Assembly (NCBI GenBank): GCA_002699615.1 | Contig: PAAM01000019.1 | Span: 108,479 to 155,106, forward strand | DNA length: 46,628 nucleotides | DNA from: Rhodobiaceae bacterium | GTDB taxonomy: Bacteria > Pseudomonadota > Alphaproteobacteria > Rhizobiales > TMED25 | Direction: 5' to 3' | Shown here: one piece after another, positions 18,380 to 26,926 of the stretch | Layout of the letters: each line of letters starts with the position of its first letter | How positions within the stretch are numbered: position 1 is the first letter of the stretch | The notes under the pieces: model-generated | The model's input: the letters and a program-made list of their open reading frames with translations, nothing else | Told to the model about the DNA's origin: nothing | Database searches by the model: none | Translations under genes and position numbers: made by a program

Positions 18380-19702
18380 ATGAAAAAAGTATATGTAAAA
18401 ACATATGGCTGCCAAATGAATGTTTATGATTCTGAGCGAATAATGGAGTCTCTAGATAAACAGGGTTTCACTGAAACAAAAAATTCTGATGAGAGTGATA
18501 TTATAATATTTAATACTTGCCATATACGAGAAAAAGCAGCCGAAAAATTATATTCTGATATTGGTAGATTAAAAAATCAAAGCAGTACAAAAAAAGTTAT
18601 AGTCGCAGGGTGTGTTGCACAAGCCGAAGACAGTGAAATTATTCGCAGAATGCCAGAGGTAGATATGGTAATAGGACCACAAACTTATCATAAACTTCCT
18701 GATTTTGTCTCAAGATTAGATAAAAAAAAGAAGTTTATAGAGACAGACTTTCCGGCTGAAAATAAATTTAATTTACTCACAAAAAGAAAGAGGCTTGATA
18801 AAAAGCCTACCGCTTATTTAACCATACAAGAAGGATGTGATAAATTTTGTACCTTCTGCGTTGTTCCATATACGAGAGGCGCAGAATATTCCCGAACCAC
18901 CGCAGAGTTATTAGAGGAAGCAAAATCACTTGTTGATCAGGGTGTGGTTGAATTAACATTGCTAGGTCAAAATGTGAATGCATATCACGGAGAGAGCATG
19001 ACTGGTGGTACATCAAACTTAGCTGATCTGATATACGAATTATCTAAAATTGTTGGAATTAAAAGGTTAAGATACACAACAAACCATCCAAATGATGTTA
19101 ATAACGAATTGATCCATGCCCACAGAGATATTGAGAAGTTGATGCCTTACATACACCTACCAATTCAGTCGGGCTCCAATAAGATATTAAAAGCAATGAA
19201 TAGAAAGCATACGGTCGAAAAATATATAGAAATAATAGATAAAATTCGATTAGCAAAAAAAGGAATTGCAATTTCTTCAGATTTTATTGTTGGGTTCCCT
19301 GGTGAGTCTGATAAAGACTTTGAATACACTATTGATCTTATAAAACAAATCGGATTTGCTCAAGCCTTCTCTTTCAATTATTCACCAAGGCCCGGCACAC
19401 CATCCGCAGATTATGATACACAAATCCCTAAAAGCTTAAAGGACGAAAGACTCCATCGACTGCAGCAACTACTAAAAGAACAACAATTCCAATTTAATAG
19501 CCACTTTATTGGTAAAAGTGTTCAGATATTGGTTGAAAAAACAGGGAAGGAAGAATGCCATTTAGTTGGAAGAACGCCTCACTTACAATCAGCTTTTTTC
19601 AAGGATATTAAAAAAATATCTAAAATCGGAGAATTCGTTGATATTAAGATAGATTCTGTAAAAGTTAATAATCTAAGTGGTGAGCTAATTGAAAGCAGTT
19701 AA
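18380..19702 (+). CDS. miaB: tRNA-2-methylthio-N6-dimethylallyladenosine synthase MiaB
   Basis: MiaB is a radical SAM methylthiotransferase that modifies A37 of tRNAs reading U-starting codons. In 440 residues I see the N-terminal cluster cysteines C11 (YGCQMN), C47 (NTCHIRE) and C78 (AGCVAQ), the radical SAM cysteines C153, C157 and C160 (GCDKFCTFCVVPYTRG), and a C-terminal TRAM region. GCQMN and the CxxxCxxC spacing are specific to MiaB and relatives. miaB followed by phoH and ybeY is a conserved proteobacterial order. It overlaps the proposed phoH start by 14 bases. Confidence 0.97.
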   Translation: MKKVYVKTYGCQMNVYDSERIMESLDKQGFTETKNSDESDIIIFNTCHIREKAAEKLYSDIGRLKNQSSTKKVIVAGCVAQAEDSEIIRRMPEVDMVIGPQTYHKLPDFVSRLDKKKKFIETDFPAENKFNLLTKRKRLDKKPTAYLTIQEGCDKFCTFCVVPYTRGAEYSRTTAELLEEAKSLVDQGVVELTLLGQNVNAYHGESMTGGTSNLADLIYELSKIVGIKRLRYTTNHPNDVNNELIHAHRDIEKLMPYIHLPIQSGSNKILKAMNRKHTVEKYIEIIDKIRLAKKGIAISSDFIVGFPGESDKDFEYTIDLIKQIGFAQAFSFNYSPRPGTPSADYDTQIPKSLKDERLHRLQQLLKEQQFQFNSHFIGKSVQILVEKTGKEECHLVGRTPHLQSAFFKDIKKISKIGEFVDIKIDSVKVNNLSGELIESS

Positions 19703-20678
19703 ACCGAAACAGAATTTAATCGTGAAGCAAGTATCAGATTCTTGTATGAATATTGTCATTAATGACTCAAGTAAATTAGTCAATATCTTTGGCAAAAATG
19801 ATGAAAATCTCAGATTAATTGAAAAGGAAGTATCAGTTGAAATTATACCTCATGGGAATACAATACAAATTTCGGGTGAAAATTCAAATGTAAATATAGC
19901 GAAGAGTATTATTTTAGATATGGTCGAAAGAGATAATTTAGGTGTAAACAACAATATCGATGAAGTTTCAGGCTCAATAAGGGTTAGAAATGTTACAACC
20001 AGTAAGATAGAGTCGAAGAAAAATATTATTAAAACAAAAATTAAAACAATTCTTCCAAGATCATTAAATCAGGATGAGTATATAAATTCTATTTATAACA
20101 ACCCCCTAACATTTGGTGTTGGGCCAGCCGGAACAGGTAAGACGTATCTCGCTGTAGCTGCAGCAGCATATTTTCTAGAATCTGGATTGGTTGATAAGAT
20201 TATATTATCAAGACCAGCCGTTGAGGCTGGTGAAAAACTTGGTTTTTTGCCTGGAGACTTAAAAGAAAAAATCGATCCATACTTACGACCTCTCTATGAC
20301 GCACTTTATGATTGTCTCCCATCAAATAAGGTTCAAAAAGGGCTAGACAACAATACAATTGAAATTGCGCCTCTTGCATTTATGCGGGGGAGAACTCTTG
20401 AAAATGCATTTATAATTTTAGATGAAGCACAAAACTGTAATTCAATTCAAATGAAAATGTTTCTTACTAGACTTGGCATCAATAGCAAGATGGTAATTAC
20501 TGGAGACCCAACACAGATTGATTTACCCTCTAACATAAAGTCTGGATTACTTGAAGCAATCCAAGTTACAAAAAATATGAGCCAGACAAGACAAATAAAA
20601 TTTAGCTCAGATGATGTTGTAAGACACTCATTAGTTAAGAAAATAATTGATGCGTATGATAAAATACTCAAAAAATGA
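19689..20678 (+). CDS. phoH: PhoH-family ATPase
   Basis: A PhoH-like P-loop ATPase of 329 residues. An N-terminal KH-like region (about 20-80) is followed by the ATPase domain with Walker A GPAGTGKT at 145-152 and a Walker B/DEAQN motif (IILDEAQNCNSIQMKMFLTR). The family is linked to RNA metabolism and is nearly always beside ybeY, as here. The start chosen is TTG 19689, preceded by a GGTGAG ribosome-binding site with four-base spacing inside the end of miaB; ATG 19746 is the alternative. The specific role is not established. Confidence 0.92.
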   Translation: MKAVKPKQNLIVKQVSDSCMNIVINDSSKLVNIFGKNDENLRLIEKEVSVEIIPHGNTIQISGENSNVNIAKSIILDMVERDNLGVNNNIDEVSGSIRVRNVTTSKIESKKNIIKTKIKTILPRSLNQDEYINSIYNNPLTFGVGPAGTGKTYLAVAAAAYFLESGLVDKIILSRPAVEAGEKLGFLPGDLKEKIDPYLRPLYDALYDCLPSNKVQKGLDNNTIEIAPLAFMRGRTLENAFIILDEAQNCNSIQMKMFLTRLGINSKMVITGDPTQIDLPSNIKSGLLEAIQVTKNMSQTRQIKFSSDDVVRHSLVKKIIDAYDKILKK

Positions 20679-21126
20679 ACTTATACCAGATATACTCATA
20701 GATTTTGACGAGTGGAATAATCACTCAGGAATATATTTAATCATTGAGAAGGCTGCAAAACATACGTTAAGTTACATTAATAATATTGAATATCAGGAAT
20801 TGAGTGTATTGCTTACATCGAATAAAAATATTACTGCCCTAAATAAAAGGTTTAGAGACATCAATAAAGCTACAAATATTTTATCATTTAAATCTGAAAA
20901 ACCCCATCTTGGCGATATAGTTATATCATATGAATATATATTAGCTGAAATTACTCAACAAAGTAAAACTCTCAACGAGCATTTAAGCCATCTCATAATA
21001 CATGGTATTTTACACTTGTTGGATTTTGATCATGAAAATGACGAAAAAGCTGCTGAAATGGAAGAAATCGAAATTAATATCATGAATGATCTTGGTTATA
21101 AAAATCCCTATCTATTACGTGGATGA
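20650..21126 (+). CDS. ybeY: Endoribonuclease YbeY
   Basis: YbeY is a zinc-dependent RNase needed for 16S rRNA maturation and ribosome quality control. The product, about 158 residues, has the ATNILSFKSE motif and the zinc site HGILHLLDFDHENDEKAAEME, matching HGxLHLxGxDH except that the glycine after HLL is aspartate. The three histidines are intact. Start codons ATG 20650 and ATG 20656 are both possible; either overlaps the end of phoH by more than 20 bases. In many relatives a corC gene lies between ybeY and lnt; here only 15 bases separate them. Confidence 0.93.
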   Translation: MRMIKYSKNELIPDILIDFDEWNNHSGIYLIIEKAAKHTLSYINNIEYQELSVLLTSNKNITALNKRFRDINKATNILSFKSEKPHLGDIVISYEYILAEITQQSKTLNEHLSHLIIHGILHLLDFDHENDEKAAEMEEIEINIMNDLGYKNPYLLRG

Positions 21127-21141
21127 TATATACTTAAATTA

Positions 21142-22740
21142 ATGGCTTTTAATTCAATAAAACCAAACAATCTAAGCTTTTCCCAGAAATGTTTAATAAA
21201 TTTTTTGATGGGCTCACTTTCAGTACTATCTCTCGAGCCCGTAAACTTTTATGTGATTCTTTTTTTAACAATACCGATTTATATCTTTAATTTTGATAGT
21301 CTTTATGATGAGAGAAAAAAGTACCCAAGAAAAAAATTTTTCATAAAGTGCTTCCTACTCGGGCTGTCTTTTGGGTATGGTTTTTACTTCTTTAGTCTTT
21401 ATTGGATCAATATTTCACTGTTGTATGAATTAGATATTTACTATTATTTTTTGTTGCCAAGTTTATTATTAGTCCCACTACTGCTATCTATATTTTATGG
21501 TCTATCAGCTATCATTTCATCTCTTTTTTATCCAAGAAATATCTCAAGAATATTCATTATCTCGATAGTCTGGACAATCTCAGAATACGTCAGGATAAGC
21601 ATCACTGATTTTCCTTGGGCGCAAATTGGCCATTCTCTTATTCAAATTAATACCATTTTACAAAGTGTTTCTGTCTTTGGTGAGCTATTTTTAACAACGC
21701 TAGCAATAATAGTCTTTTCCTTGCCGCTAGTTTTATTTTTCGACAAATCACCTGATTTGAAATTTACATCAGTTACGATCACTTTATCAACCTTAGTGGG
21801 GGTTATTATTTTTGGATTATCAAGACCTGATGTATTCGTAGAAAAAAATGACAGGATTGAAGTCAACATAATTCAACCAAATATAAAACAAAAAGACAAA
21901 TGGAATAAAGAACTAATCCAAAAGAATACGAATAAATTAATATCTGCTACTCTTGAGATCTCAAAAAAAAATGAAGAAAAAAATCCTCATAAGAGATATT
22001 TTATATGGCCCGAAACGGCCACACCCTATTTGATTGATGAAAATCTTCAAATAACTTCTGATTTAACAAAAAATTTATCATCAAATGACTACCTAATGCT
22101 TGGATCCCTTCGACGAGAAAGTAAAGGGACAAAAAACGACACCCTATACAATAGTTTTTTTATAATTAATAATGAAAATAAAATTATTGGTAAGTATGAT
22201 AAAAATAAACTGGTACCATTTGGTGAATATTTACCATTTAGTAGACTCCTATCAAAAGTGGGATTTATGAATTTTGAGATATTATCTGGAAATTTCTCAA
22301 ATGGTCAGGGAGGTATAATTGCATTGGATGACAAATTAATCTTGCCGCATATACTAATATGTTACGAAATCATATTTACAGAAATTCTACATAGCCAAGA
22401 TCAAAATACAAATTTCATATTAAATGTAACAAACGATGCTTGGTTTGGCCAGAGCTCCGGACCTTACCAACATTTTAGTATGTCTATTCTGAGGGCAGTT
22501 GAACGTGGATTACCTGTGGTGAGAGTCGCAAATACCGGGATAAGTGGAGTGATTGACTCGTTTGGTCGAGTAATTATCAAGTCAAAATTAAATACAGAAT
22601 ATTATAACAAAGCTATCTTGCCACAAAAAACCGGTATAACCTTTTATACAAAATATGGATATTATTTTTTATTTTCTGTTTTGCTGCTCTTTTTTTTATT
22701 AATATACTGCTTAAATAAAAAGTTAGTTTCAAAAAAATAA
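21142..22740 (+). CDS. lnt: Apolipoprotein N-acyltransferase
   Basis: Lnt adds the third acyl chain to outer-membrane lipoproteins at the inner membrane. The 532-residue protein has a hydrophobic N-terminal half with several membrane helices, a nitrilase-like periplasmic domain and a final C-terminal membrane helix (about 507-524). The catalytic triad is visible: E291 in FIWPETATPY, K354 in KYDKNKLVPFGEYLPF and C407 in ILICYEIIF. Its presence means a diderm envelope with triacylated lipoproteins. It sits between ybeY and metK with short spacers. Confidence 0.95.
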   Translation: MAFNSIKPNNLSFSQKCLINFLMGSLSVLSLEPVNFYVILFLTIPIYIFNFDSLYDERKKYPRKKFFIKCFLLGLSFGYGFYFFSLYWINISLLYELDIYYYFLLPSLLLVPLLLSIFYGLSAIISSLFYPRNISRIFIISIVWTISEYVRISITDFPWAQIGHSLIQINTILQSVSVFGELFLTTLAIIVFSLPLVLFFDKSPDLKFTSVTITLSTLVGVIIFGLSRPDVFVEKNDRIEVNIIQPNIKQKDKWNKELIQKNTNKLISATLEISKKNEEKNPHKRYFIWPETATPYLIDENLQITSDLTKNLSSNDYLMLGSLRRESKGTKNDTLYNSFFIINNENKIIGKYDKNKLVPFGEYLPFSRLLSKVGFMNFEILSGNFSNGQGGIIALDDKLILPHILICYEIIFTEILHSQDQNTNFILNVTNDAWFGQSSGPYQHFSMSILRAVERGLPVVRVANTGISGVIDSFGRVIIKSKLNTEYYNKAILPQKTGITFYTKYGYYFLFSVLLLFFLLIYCLNKKLVSKK

Positions 22741-22753
22741 ATCAGAAACAAAA

Positions 22754-23923
22754 ATGTCGAAAAATCCATACCTATTTACAAGCGAGTCTGTTTCCGAAGG
22801 TCATCCAGATAAAATTGCTGATCAATTATCTGATAGAATTTTAGATAAATTCATTCATCTAAATCCAGATACTCGGGCAGGTATTGAAACGTTAGTTACA
22901 TCTAATCTCGTATTGCTAGCTGGTGAAACAAGCCTCAAGAATTTTCGCGAGAAAGTTGATATTGAGGACCTAGTAAGAAATTGTATTCGTGAGATTGGCT
23001 ATGAAGATGAAAATTTTCATTGGGAAAAAGTTGAGATCCTAGACAAAATTCATGGGCAGTCAGCAGATATTGCAAGAGGAGTTGTGGAAAGTGAAAATAA
23101 GACTCAAGGAGCTGGTGACCAGGGCATAATGTTTGGCTACGCAACAGATGAAACAGACAGCTACATGCCAGCATCTCTATATTATGCAAATCAAATTTTA
23201 TCACAAATATCTTCAGAAAGAAAAGCCGGTAATTTGAAAGAGCTTGGACCGGATGCAAAAAGTCAGGTAACTTTACTATATGAAAATGGTTATCCTGTTA
23301 GCATAAGTAAAATTCTTGTATCAAACCAGCACAATGTGAGTGTAAATAATATTCACGTCAGAGAAATATTAGAAAAAGTTATTCTATCTACCTTGCCAAA
23401 AGAATGGTTAAAAAGTGACAGTGAAATAATAATTAACCCAACTGGTAGATTTGTAATTGGGGGACCAGATGGTGATGCTGGGCTTACTGGAAGAAAAATT
23501 ATTGTTGACACTTATGGTGGAGCAGCGCCTCATGGTGGAGGTGCATTTTCAGGAAAAGATCCCTCAAAAGTTGATAGATCAGCAGCTTACATAGCAAGAT
23601 ACATTGCCAAAAATATTGTACACGCAAAAATTTCTAGAAAATGCCAAATTCAAATCTCATATGCCATTGGCCTCTCATATCCTTTATCCTTATATATAAA
23701 ACTTGATGATGACGCAAAAGTAGATACAAAAAAACTATCTAATGCGATAATGAAAATTGTTGATTTATCACCAAAAGGAATAATAGACCACCTAGCACTA
23801 AAAAAACCAATATATACTAAAACAAGCTGCTATGGTCATTTTGGTAGAGCCCCAAGTGAGGACGGCTCCTTCTCATGGGAAAAATTAGATTTAGCTGAAA
23901 AGTTATTATCTGAGCTTTCTTAA
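22754..23923 (+). CDS. metK: S-adenosylmethionine synthetase
   Basis: MetK makes SAM from methionine and ATP. The 389-residue protein starts with YLFTSESVSEGHPDKIADQL, holding the ATP-binding GHPDK at 16-20, and has GAGDQGIMFGYATDET and the phosphate loop GGGAFSGKDPSKVDRSAAY, the two signature patterns. SAM made here is used by several neighbours (trmB, miaB, rsmI, hemW, ubiE). Only 13 bases separate it from lnt, leaving no room for a SAM riboswitch directly upstream. Confidence 0.98.
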   Translation: MSKNPYLFTSESVSEGHPDKIADQLSDRILDKFIHLNPDTRAGIETLVTSNLVLLAGETSLKNFREKVDIEDLVRNCIREIGYEDENFHWEKVEILDKIHGQSADIARGVVESENKTQGAGDQGIMFGYATDETDSYMPASLYYANQILSQISSERKAGNLKELGPDAKSQVTLLYENGYPVSISKILVSNQHNVSVNNIHVREILEKVILSTLPKEWLKSDSEIIINPTGRFVIGGPDGDAGLTGRKIIVDTYGGAAPHGGGAFSGKDPSKVDRSAAYIARYIAKNIVHAKISRKCQIQISYAIGLSYPLSLYIKLDDDAKVDTKKLSNAIMKIVDLSPKGIIDHLALKKPIYTKTSCYGHFGRAPSEDGSFSWEKLDLAEKLLSELS

Positions 23924-23925
23924 TT

Positions 23926-24597
23926 ATGAAAAATGATGAACGCCATAAATATAAGCTTTATGGAAGAAAAAGAAGCCGCTCTCTTAATATTCAAGATCAA
24001 TATATTATAAAAAATTTATTCCCTTTATACCAACTTAAAGATGAATCAATTTATTCTAATCACCATGATATCGAATTTGAAATTGGATTTGGGTATGGGG
24101 AACATCTTTTATGGCAAGCAGAAAATAACAAGGATAAACTTTTTATTGGCGCGGAGCCTTTTATAAGTGGAGTTATAAGTCTAATTAAAAAGATCAATGA
24201 GAAACAAATTAAGAATATAAAAATTAGCACCACTAACGCCATCAATATCCTAGATAACTTAGCAGATGATTGCCTCTCATCAGTTTATATATTATTTCCT
24301 GACCCGTGGCCTAAAAAAAGACACCACAAGAGACGCCTAATCAATCCAAATAGTATAGATAAACTACACAGAGTACTGAAAAATGATGGCCACATCTTAA
24401 TTGCGAGTGATCATAAAGGCTATATATACTCAATATTATTTAATTTTTTACAAGATAACCGGTTTAGCTGGATTTGTGAAAAAAGTAGTGACTTTACAAA
24501 AAAACCGTACTTATCAACGCAATCAAAATACGAGAAAAAAGCTATCAAAAATAATCAAAATCCGGTCTATTTGACTTTCAAAAAAATAAGCTTGTAA
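23926..24597 (+). CDS. trmB: tRNA (guanine46-N7)-methyltransferase
   Basis: TrmB forms m7G at position 46 of tRNA. The 223-residue enzyme has the SAM-binding strand FEIGFGYGEHLLWQA, the GAEPF strand end and the diagnostic LFPDPWPKKRHHKRRL motif, then late residues fitting the T-x-Y-E region (STQSKYEKKA). It begins two bases after metK, and metK-trmB is a stable alphaproteobacterial pair. A strong intrinsic terminator follows at 24650-24676, so trmB is probably the last gene of its transcript. Confidence 0.95.
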   Translation: MKNDERHKYKLYGRKRSRSLNIQDQYIIKNLFPLYQLKDESIYSNHHDIEFEIGFGYGEHLLWQAENNKDKLFIGAEPFISGVISLIKKINEKQIKNIKISTTNAINILDNLADDCLSSVYILFPDPWPKKRHHKRRLINPNSIDKLHRVLKNDGHILIASDHKGYIYSILFNFLQDNRFSWICEKSSDFTKKPYLSTQSKYEKKAIKNNQNPVYLTFKKISL

Positions 24598-24649
24598 TAT
24601 TTATCACGTAAAGATATAATTATGAATAATTCAGAATTTCAAATACGTT

Positions 24650-24676
24650 AGGCTTTCTCGAAAAGCCTTTTTTTTT
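24650..24676 (+). terminator. Intrinsic terminator between trmB and rimP
   Basis: A 7-bp stem AGGCTTT / AAAGCCT (24650-24656 with 24662-24668) with a five-base loop is followed directly by a run of nine Ts (24668-24676). This is the clearest rho-independent terminator in the window and separates the upstream metK-trmB set from the rimP-nusA-infB operon. It could also act as an attenuator in a rimP leader if a promoter lies within 24598-24649. Confidence 0.9.
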
Positions 24677-24709
24677 GCATGTTTTGGTATTACATAGAGT
24701 ATAAAAAAT

Positions 24710-25216
24710 ATGGAAGAATATCGGATAAAAAACGAAACATTGGAAGAAAATAAAATTTCTTCACTAATTGAATCTGAGCTTGAAAAACTTGGTTATCTCA
24801 TAGTACAAGTTAAAATCAATAGTCATGAGAAAGCGTTACAAATTATGATGGAAAGGATTATTGGAGGATTAGGTATTAATGATTGCTCAAAAGCGAGCAG
24901 AGCAATTATGCCAATGATCGAAGCGAACGCCTTGTTACCAGAAAATTATAGAATTGAAATATCGTCCCCTGGAATTGATCGTATATTAGTTAGACAAAGA
25001 GACTTCATTCAAAATATTGGCAATGAGATAAAGGTTGAATTAAACAAGAAAATTGAAAACAAGAAAAATTACAGAGGTGAGATTTTGGGACTTAAGGAAG
25101 AGTGTTTACTACTCACAGATAGCAAGAAAAATGATGCAGATGATAAAATCAGAATACCAATTAAGAATATTAATAAGGCTAAATTAATTTTTAGTGAAAA
25201 ATTATTGAAACTTTAA
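24710..25216 (+). CDS. rimP: Ribosome maturation factor RimP
   Basis: RimP assists late assembly of the 30S subunit. The 168-residue product shows the family pattern: an N-terminal alpha/beta domain with LEKLGYLIVQVKI, DCSKASRAIMPMIEA, the highly conserved YRIEISSPGIDRILVRQRDF, and a C-terminal SH3-like region (GEILGLKEECLLL, IPIKNINKAKLIF). It leads the classical rimP-nusA-infB-rbfA-truB-rpsO-pnp operon. The 33 bases after the terminator contain no convincing promoter, so the start of this transcript is unclear. Confidence 0.94.
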   Translation: MEEYRIKNETLEENKISSLIESELEKLGYLIVQVKINSHEKALQIMMERIIGGLGINDCSKASRAIMPMIEANALLPENYRIEISSPGIDRILVRQRDFIQNIGNEIKVELNKKIENKKNYRGEILGLKEECLLLTDSKKNDADDKIRIPIKNINKAKLIFSEKLLKL

Positions 25217-25231
25217 CTTTGGAGAATAAAT

Positions 25232-26890
25232 ATGTCCGAGTCAGGAATTAGCGCAAACAGACTTGAATTACTACAAATTGCAGATGCAGTTGCAAGGGAT
25301 AAGTCCATCGATAAAAATATTGTAATCTCTGCAATGGAGGATGCAATACAAAAGGCGGCGAAAACTCGTTATGGGAGCGAAAATGAAATACACGCAGAAA
25401 TCGATCCAAAAACTGGGCAAACAAATCTTGCAAGATTACTTGAAGTTGTGGAATTTGTTGAAAATAAGGCAACTGAAATAGATTTAAAGGCTGCAAAAAA
25501 AAAGAATAAGGAAGCAGAGATAGGCGATTTTATCTCCGAAGAACTACCCCCAATTGAATTTGGAAGAATTGCAGCCCAAAGCGCAAAACAAGTTATATTC
25601 CAGAAGGTCAGAGATGCTGAAAGAGATCGTCAATATGATGAGTTCAAAGATAAGATTAATGAGGTCATTTCAGGAATTGTTAAGAGAGTTGAGTATGGAA
25701 ATGTGATTGTTGATCTTGGCAGAAACGAAGCTATTATTCGAAGAGATGACCTGCTGCCCCGAGAGAGTTTTCGGAGTGGAGACAGGGTACTTGCCTACAT
25801 ACAAGAAGTAAGGCGTGAGCAGCGTGGTCCACAAATTTTTCTGTCAAGAACAAACAATAACTTTATGGCTAAGTTATTCATGCAAGAGGTGCCAGAAATA
25901 TATGATGGTATTGTAGAAATTATAGCTGTTGCTCGAGATCCTGGGAGTAGAGCTAAAATTGCTGTGCATACATCTGAAAATTCAATTGATCCTGTTGGTG
26001 CCTGCGTCGGGATGAGAGGAAGCCGAGTGCAATCTGTCGTTAATGAATTGCAAGGTGAAAAGATCGACATAGTCAAGTGGAGTCCTGATATTGCAACTTT
26101 TGTCATAAGTTCGCTTGCTCCAGCTGAAGCCACTAAAGTCGTACTAGATGAGGAAATAGAGCGAATAGAGGTTGTTGTACCTGACGATCATCTGTCTCTG
26201 GCAATTGGTAGAAGGGGCCAAAATGTGAGATTGGCAAGTCAATTAACAAAATGGGATATTGATATTTTAACTGAGGCAGAAGAATCCGAAAGAAGGCAAA
26301 GTGAATTCAACGAAAAGAGTGAAATCTTTATAAAAGCACTAGATGTCGATGAAGTTATTGCACAGCTTCTCGTTTCTGAAGGTTTCCTATCAATTGAGGA
26401 TCTTATTTTTGTAGAAATATCAGAAATATCATCTATTGAAGGTTTTGATGATGATACAGCGATAGAAATTCAATCCCGTGCGAAAGCCTTTATTGAAGAA
26501 GAAAATCTTAAGCAGGACACAAGAAGGAAAGAATTGGGTGTCCTAGATGATTTAGAACAAATTGATGGCATGACCACAAGTATGCTTGTTACTCTTGGGG
26601 AAAATAATATTAAAACCCTAGATGATTTTGCTGGCTGCTCGACCGATGAACTGTTTGGATGGGTAGAAAAAACAGAACTTGGAAGTAAAAAACAAAATGG
26701 ACTATTTACAGGTTTCGATATCCCTATGGAAAAAATTGAGGAAATGATTCTCAATGCAAGATTGAAACTTGGTTGGATAGCTGAGCTAGATGAAAGCAAT
26801 ACTGATATTGATGACACCTCTATAAATGAGGTGGAAGATAAAAAAATAGAATTATCAGAAAAACTTGCAAATGCTAGAATACTGAAATAA
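25232..26890 (+). CDS. nusA: Transcription termination/antitermination factor NusA
   Basis: NusA binds RNA polymerase and nascent RNA to control pausing, termination and antitermination. The 552-residue protein has the N-terminal polymerase-binding domain, an S1 domain starting near NEVISGIVKRVEYGNVIVDL, KH domains (GACVGMRGSRVQSVVNELQG and LSLAIGRRGQNVRLASQLT) and a C-terminal extension with helix-hairpin-helix/acidic repeats (LLVSEGFLSIEDL and GENNIKTLDDFAG), as in proteobacterial NusA. The small ylxR gene that usually separates nusA and infB in alphaproteobacteria is missing. Confidence 0.96.
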   Translation: MSESGISANRLELLQIADAVARDKSIDKNIVISAMEDAIQKAAKTRYGSENEIHAEIDPKTGQTNLARLLEVVEFVENKATEIDLKAAKKKNKEAEIGDFISEELPPIEFGRIAAQSAKQVIFQKVRDAERDRQYDEFKDKINEVISGIVKRVEYGNVIVDLGRNEAIIRRDDLLPRESFRSGDRVLAYIQEVRREQRGPQIFLSRTNNNFMAKLFMQEVPEIYDGIVEIIAVARDPGSRAKIAVHTSENSIDPVGACVGMRGSRVQSVVNELQGEKIDIVKWSPDIATFVISSLAPAEATKVVLDEEIERIEVVVPDDHLSLAIGRRGQNVRLASQLTKWDIDILTEAEESERRQSEFNEKSEIFIKALDVDEVIAQLLVSEGFLSIEDLIFVEISEISSIEGFDDDTAIEIQSRAKAFIEEENLKQDTRRKELGVLDDLEQIDGMTTSMLVTLGENNIKTLDDFAGCSTDELFGWVEKTELGSKKQNGLFTGFDIPMEKIEEMILNARLKLGWIAELDESNTDIDDTSINEVEDKKIELSEKLANARILK

Positions 26891-26926
26891 TTATCAACAA
26901 ACTGCATAAATTAAGTATATTTTGAT

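Noticed and set aside
22741-22753. SAM riboswitch before metK
   Set aside because: Only 13 bases separate lnt and metK, which is too short for any known SAM riboswitch unless it lay inside lnt.
24598-24709. Possible tRNA gene upstream of rimP, as in E. coli metY
   Set aside because: No cloverleaf, anticodon arm or T-loop consensus is visible; the only structure is the intrinsic terminator.
25248-25496. Open reading frames antisense to nusA (also 26470-26907)
   Set aside because: Low-complexity translations opposite a conserved gene; no ribosome-binding site or recognisable domain.
26891-26899. DnaA-box-like TTATCAACA between nusA and infB
   Set aside because: A single 8/9 match in AT-rich DNA far from dnaA, without clustering, is expected by chance.
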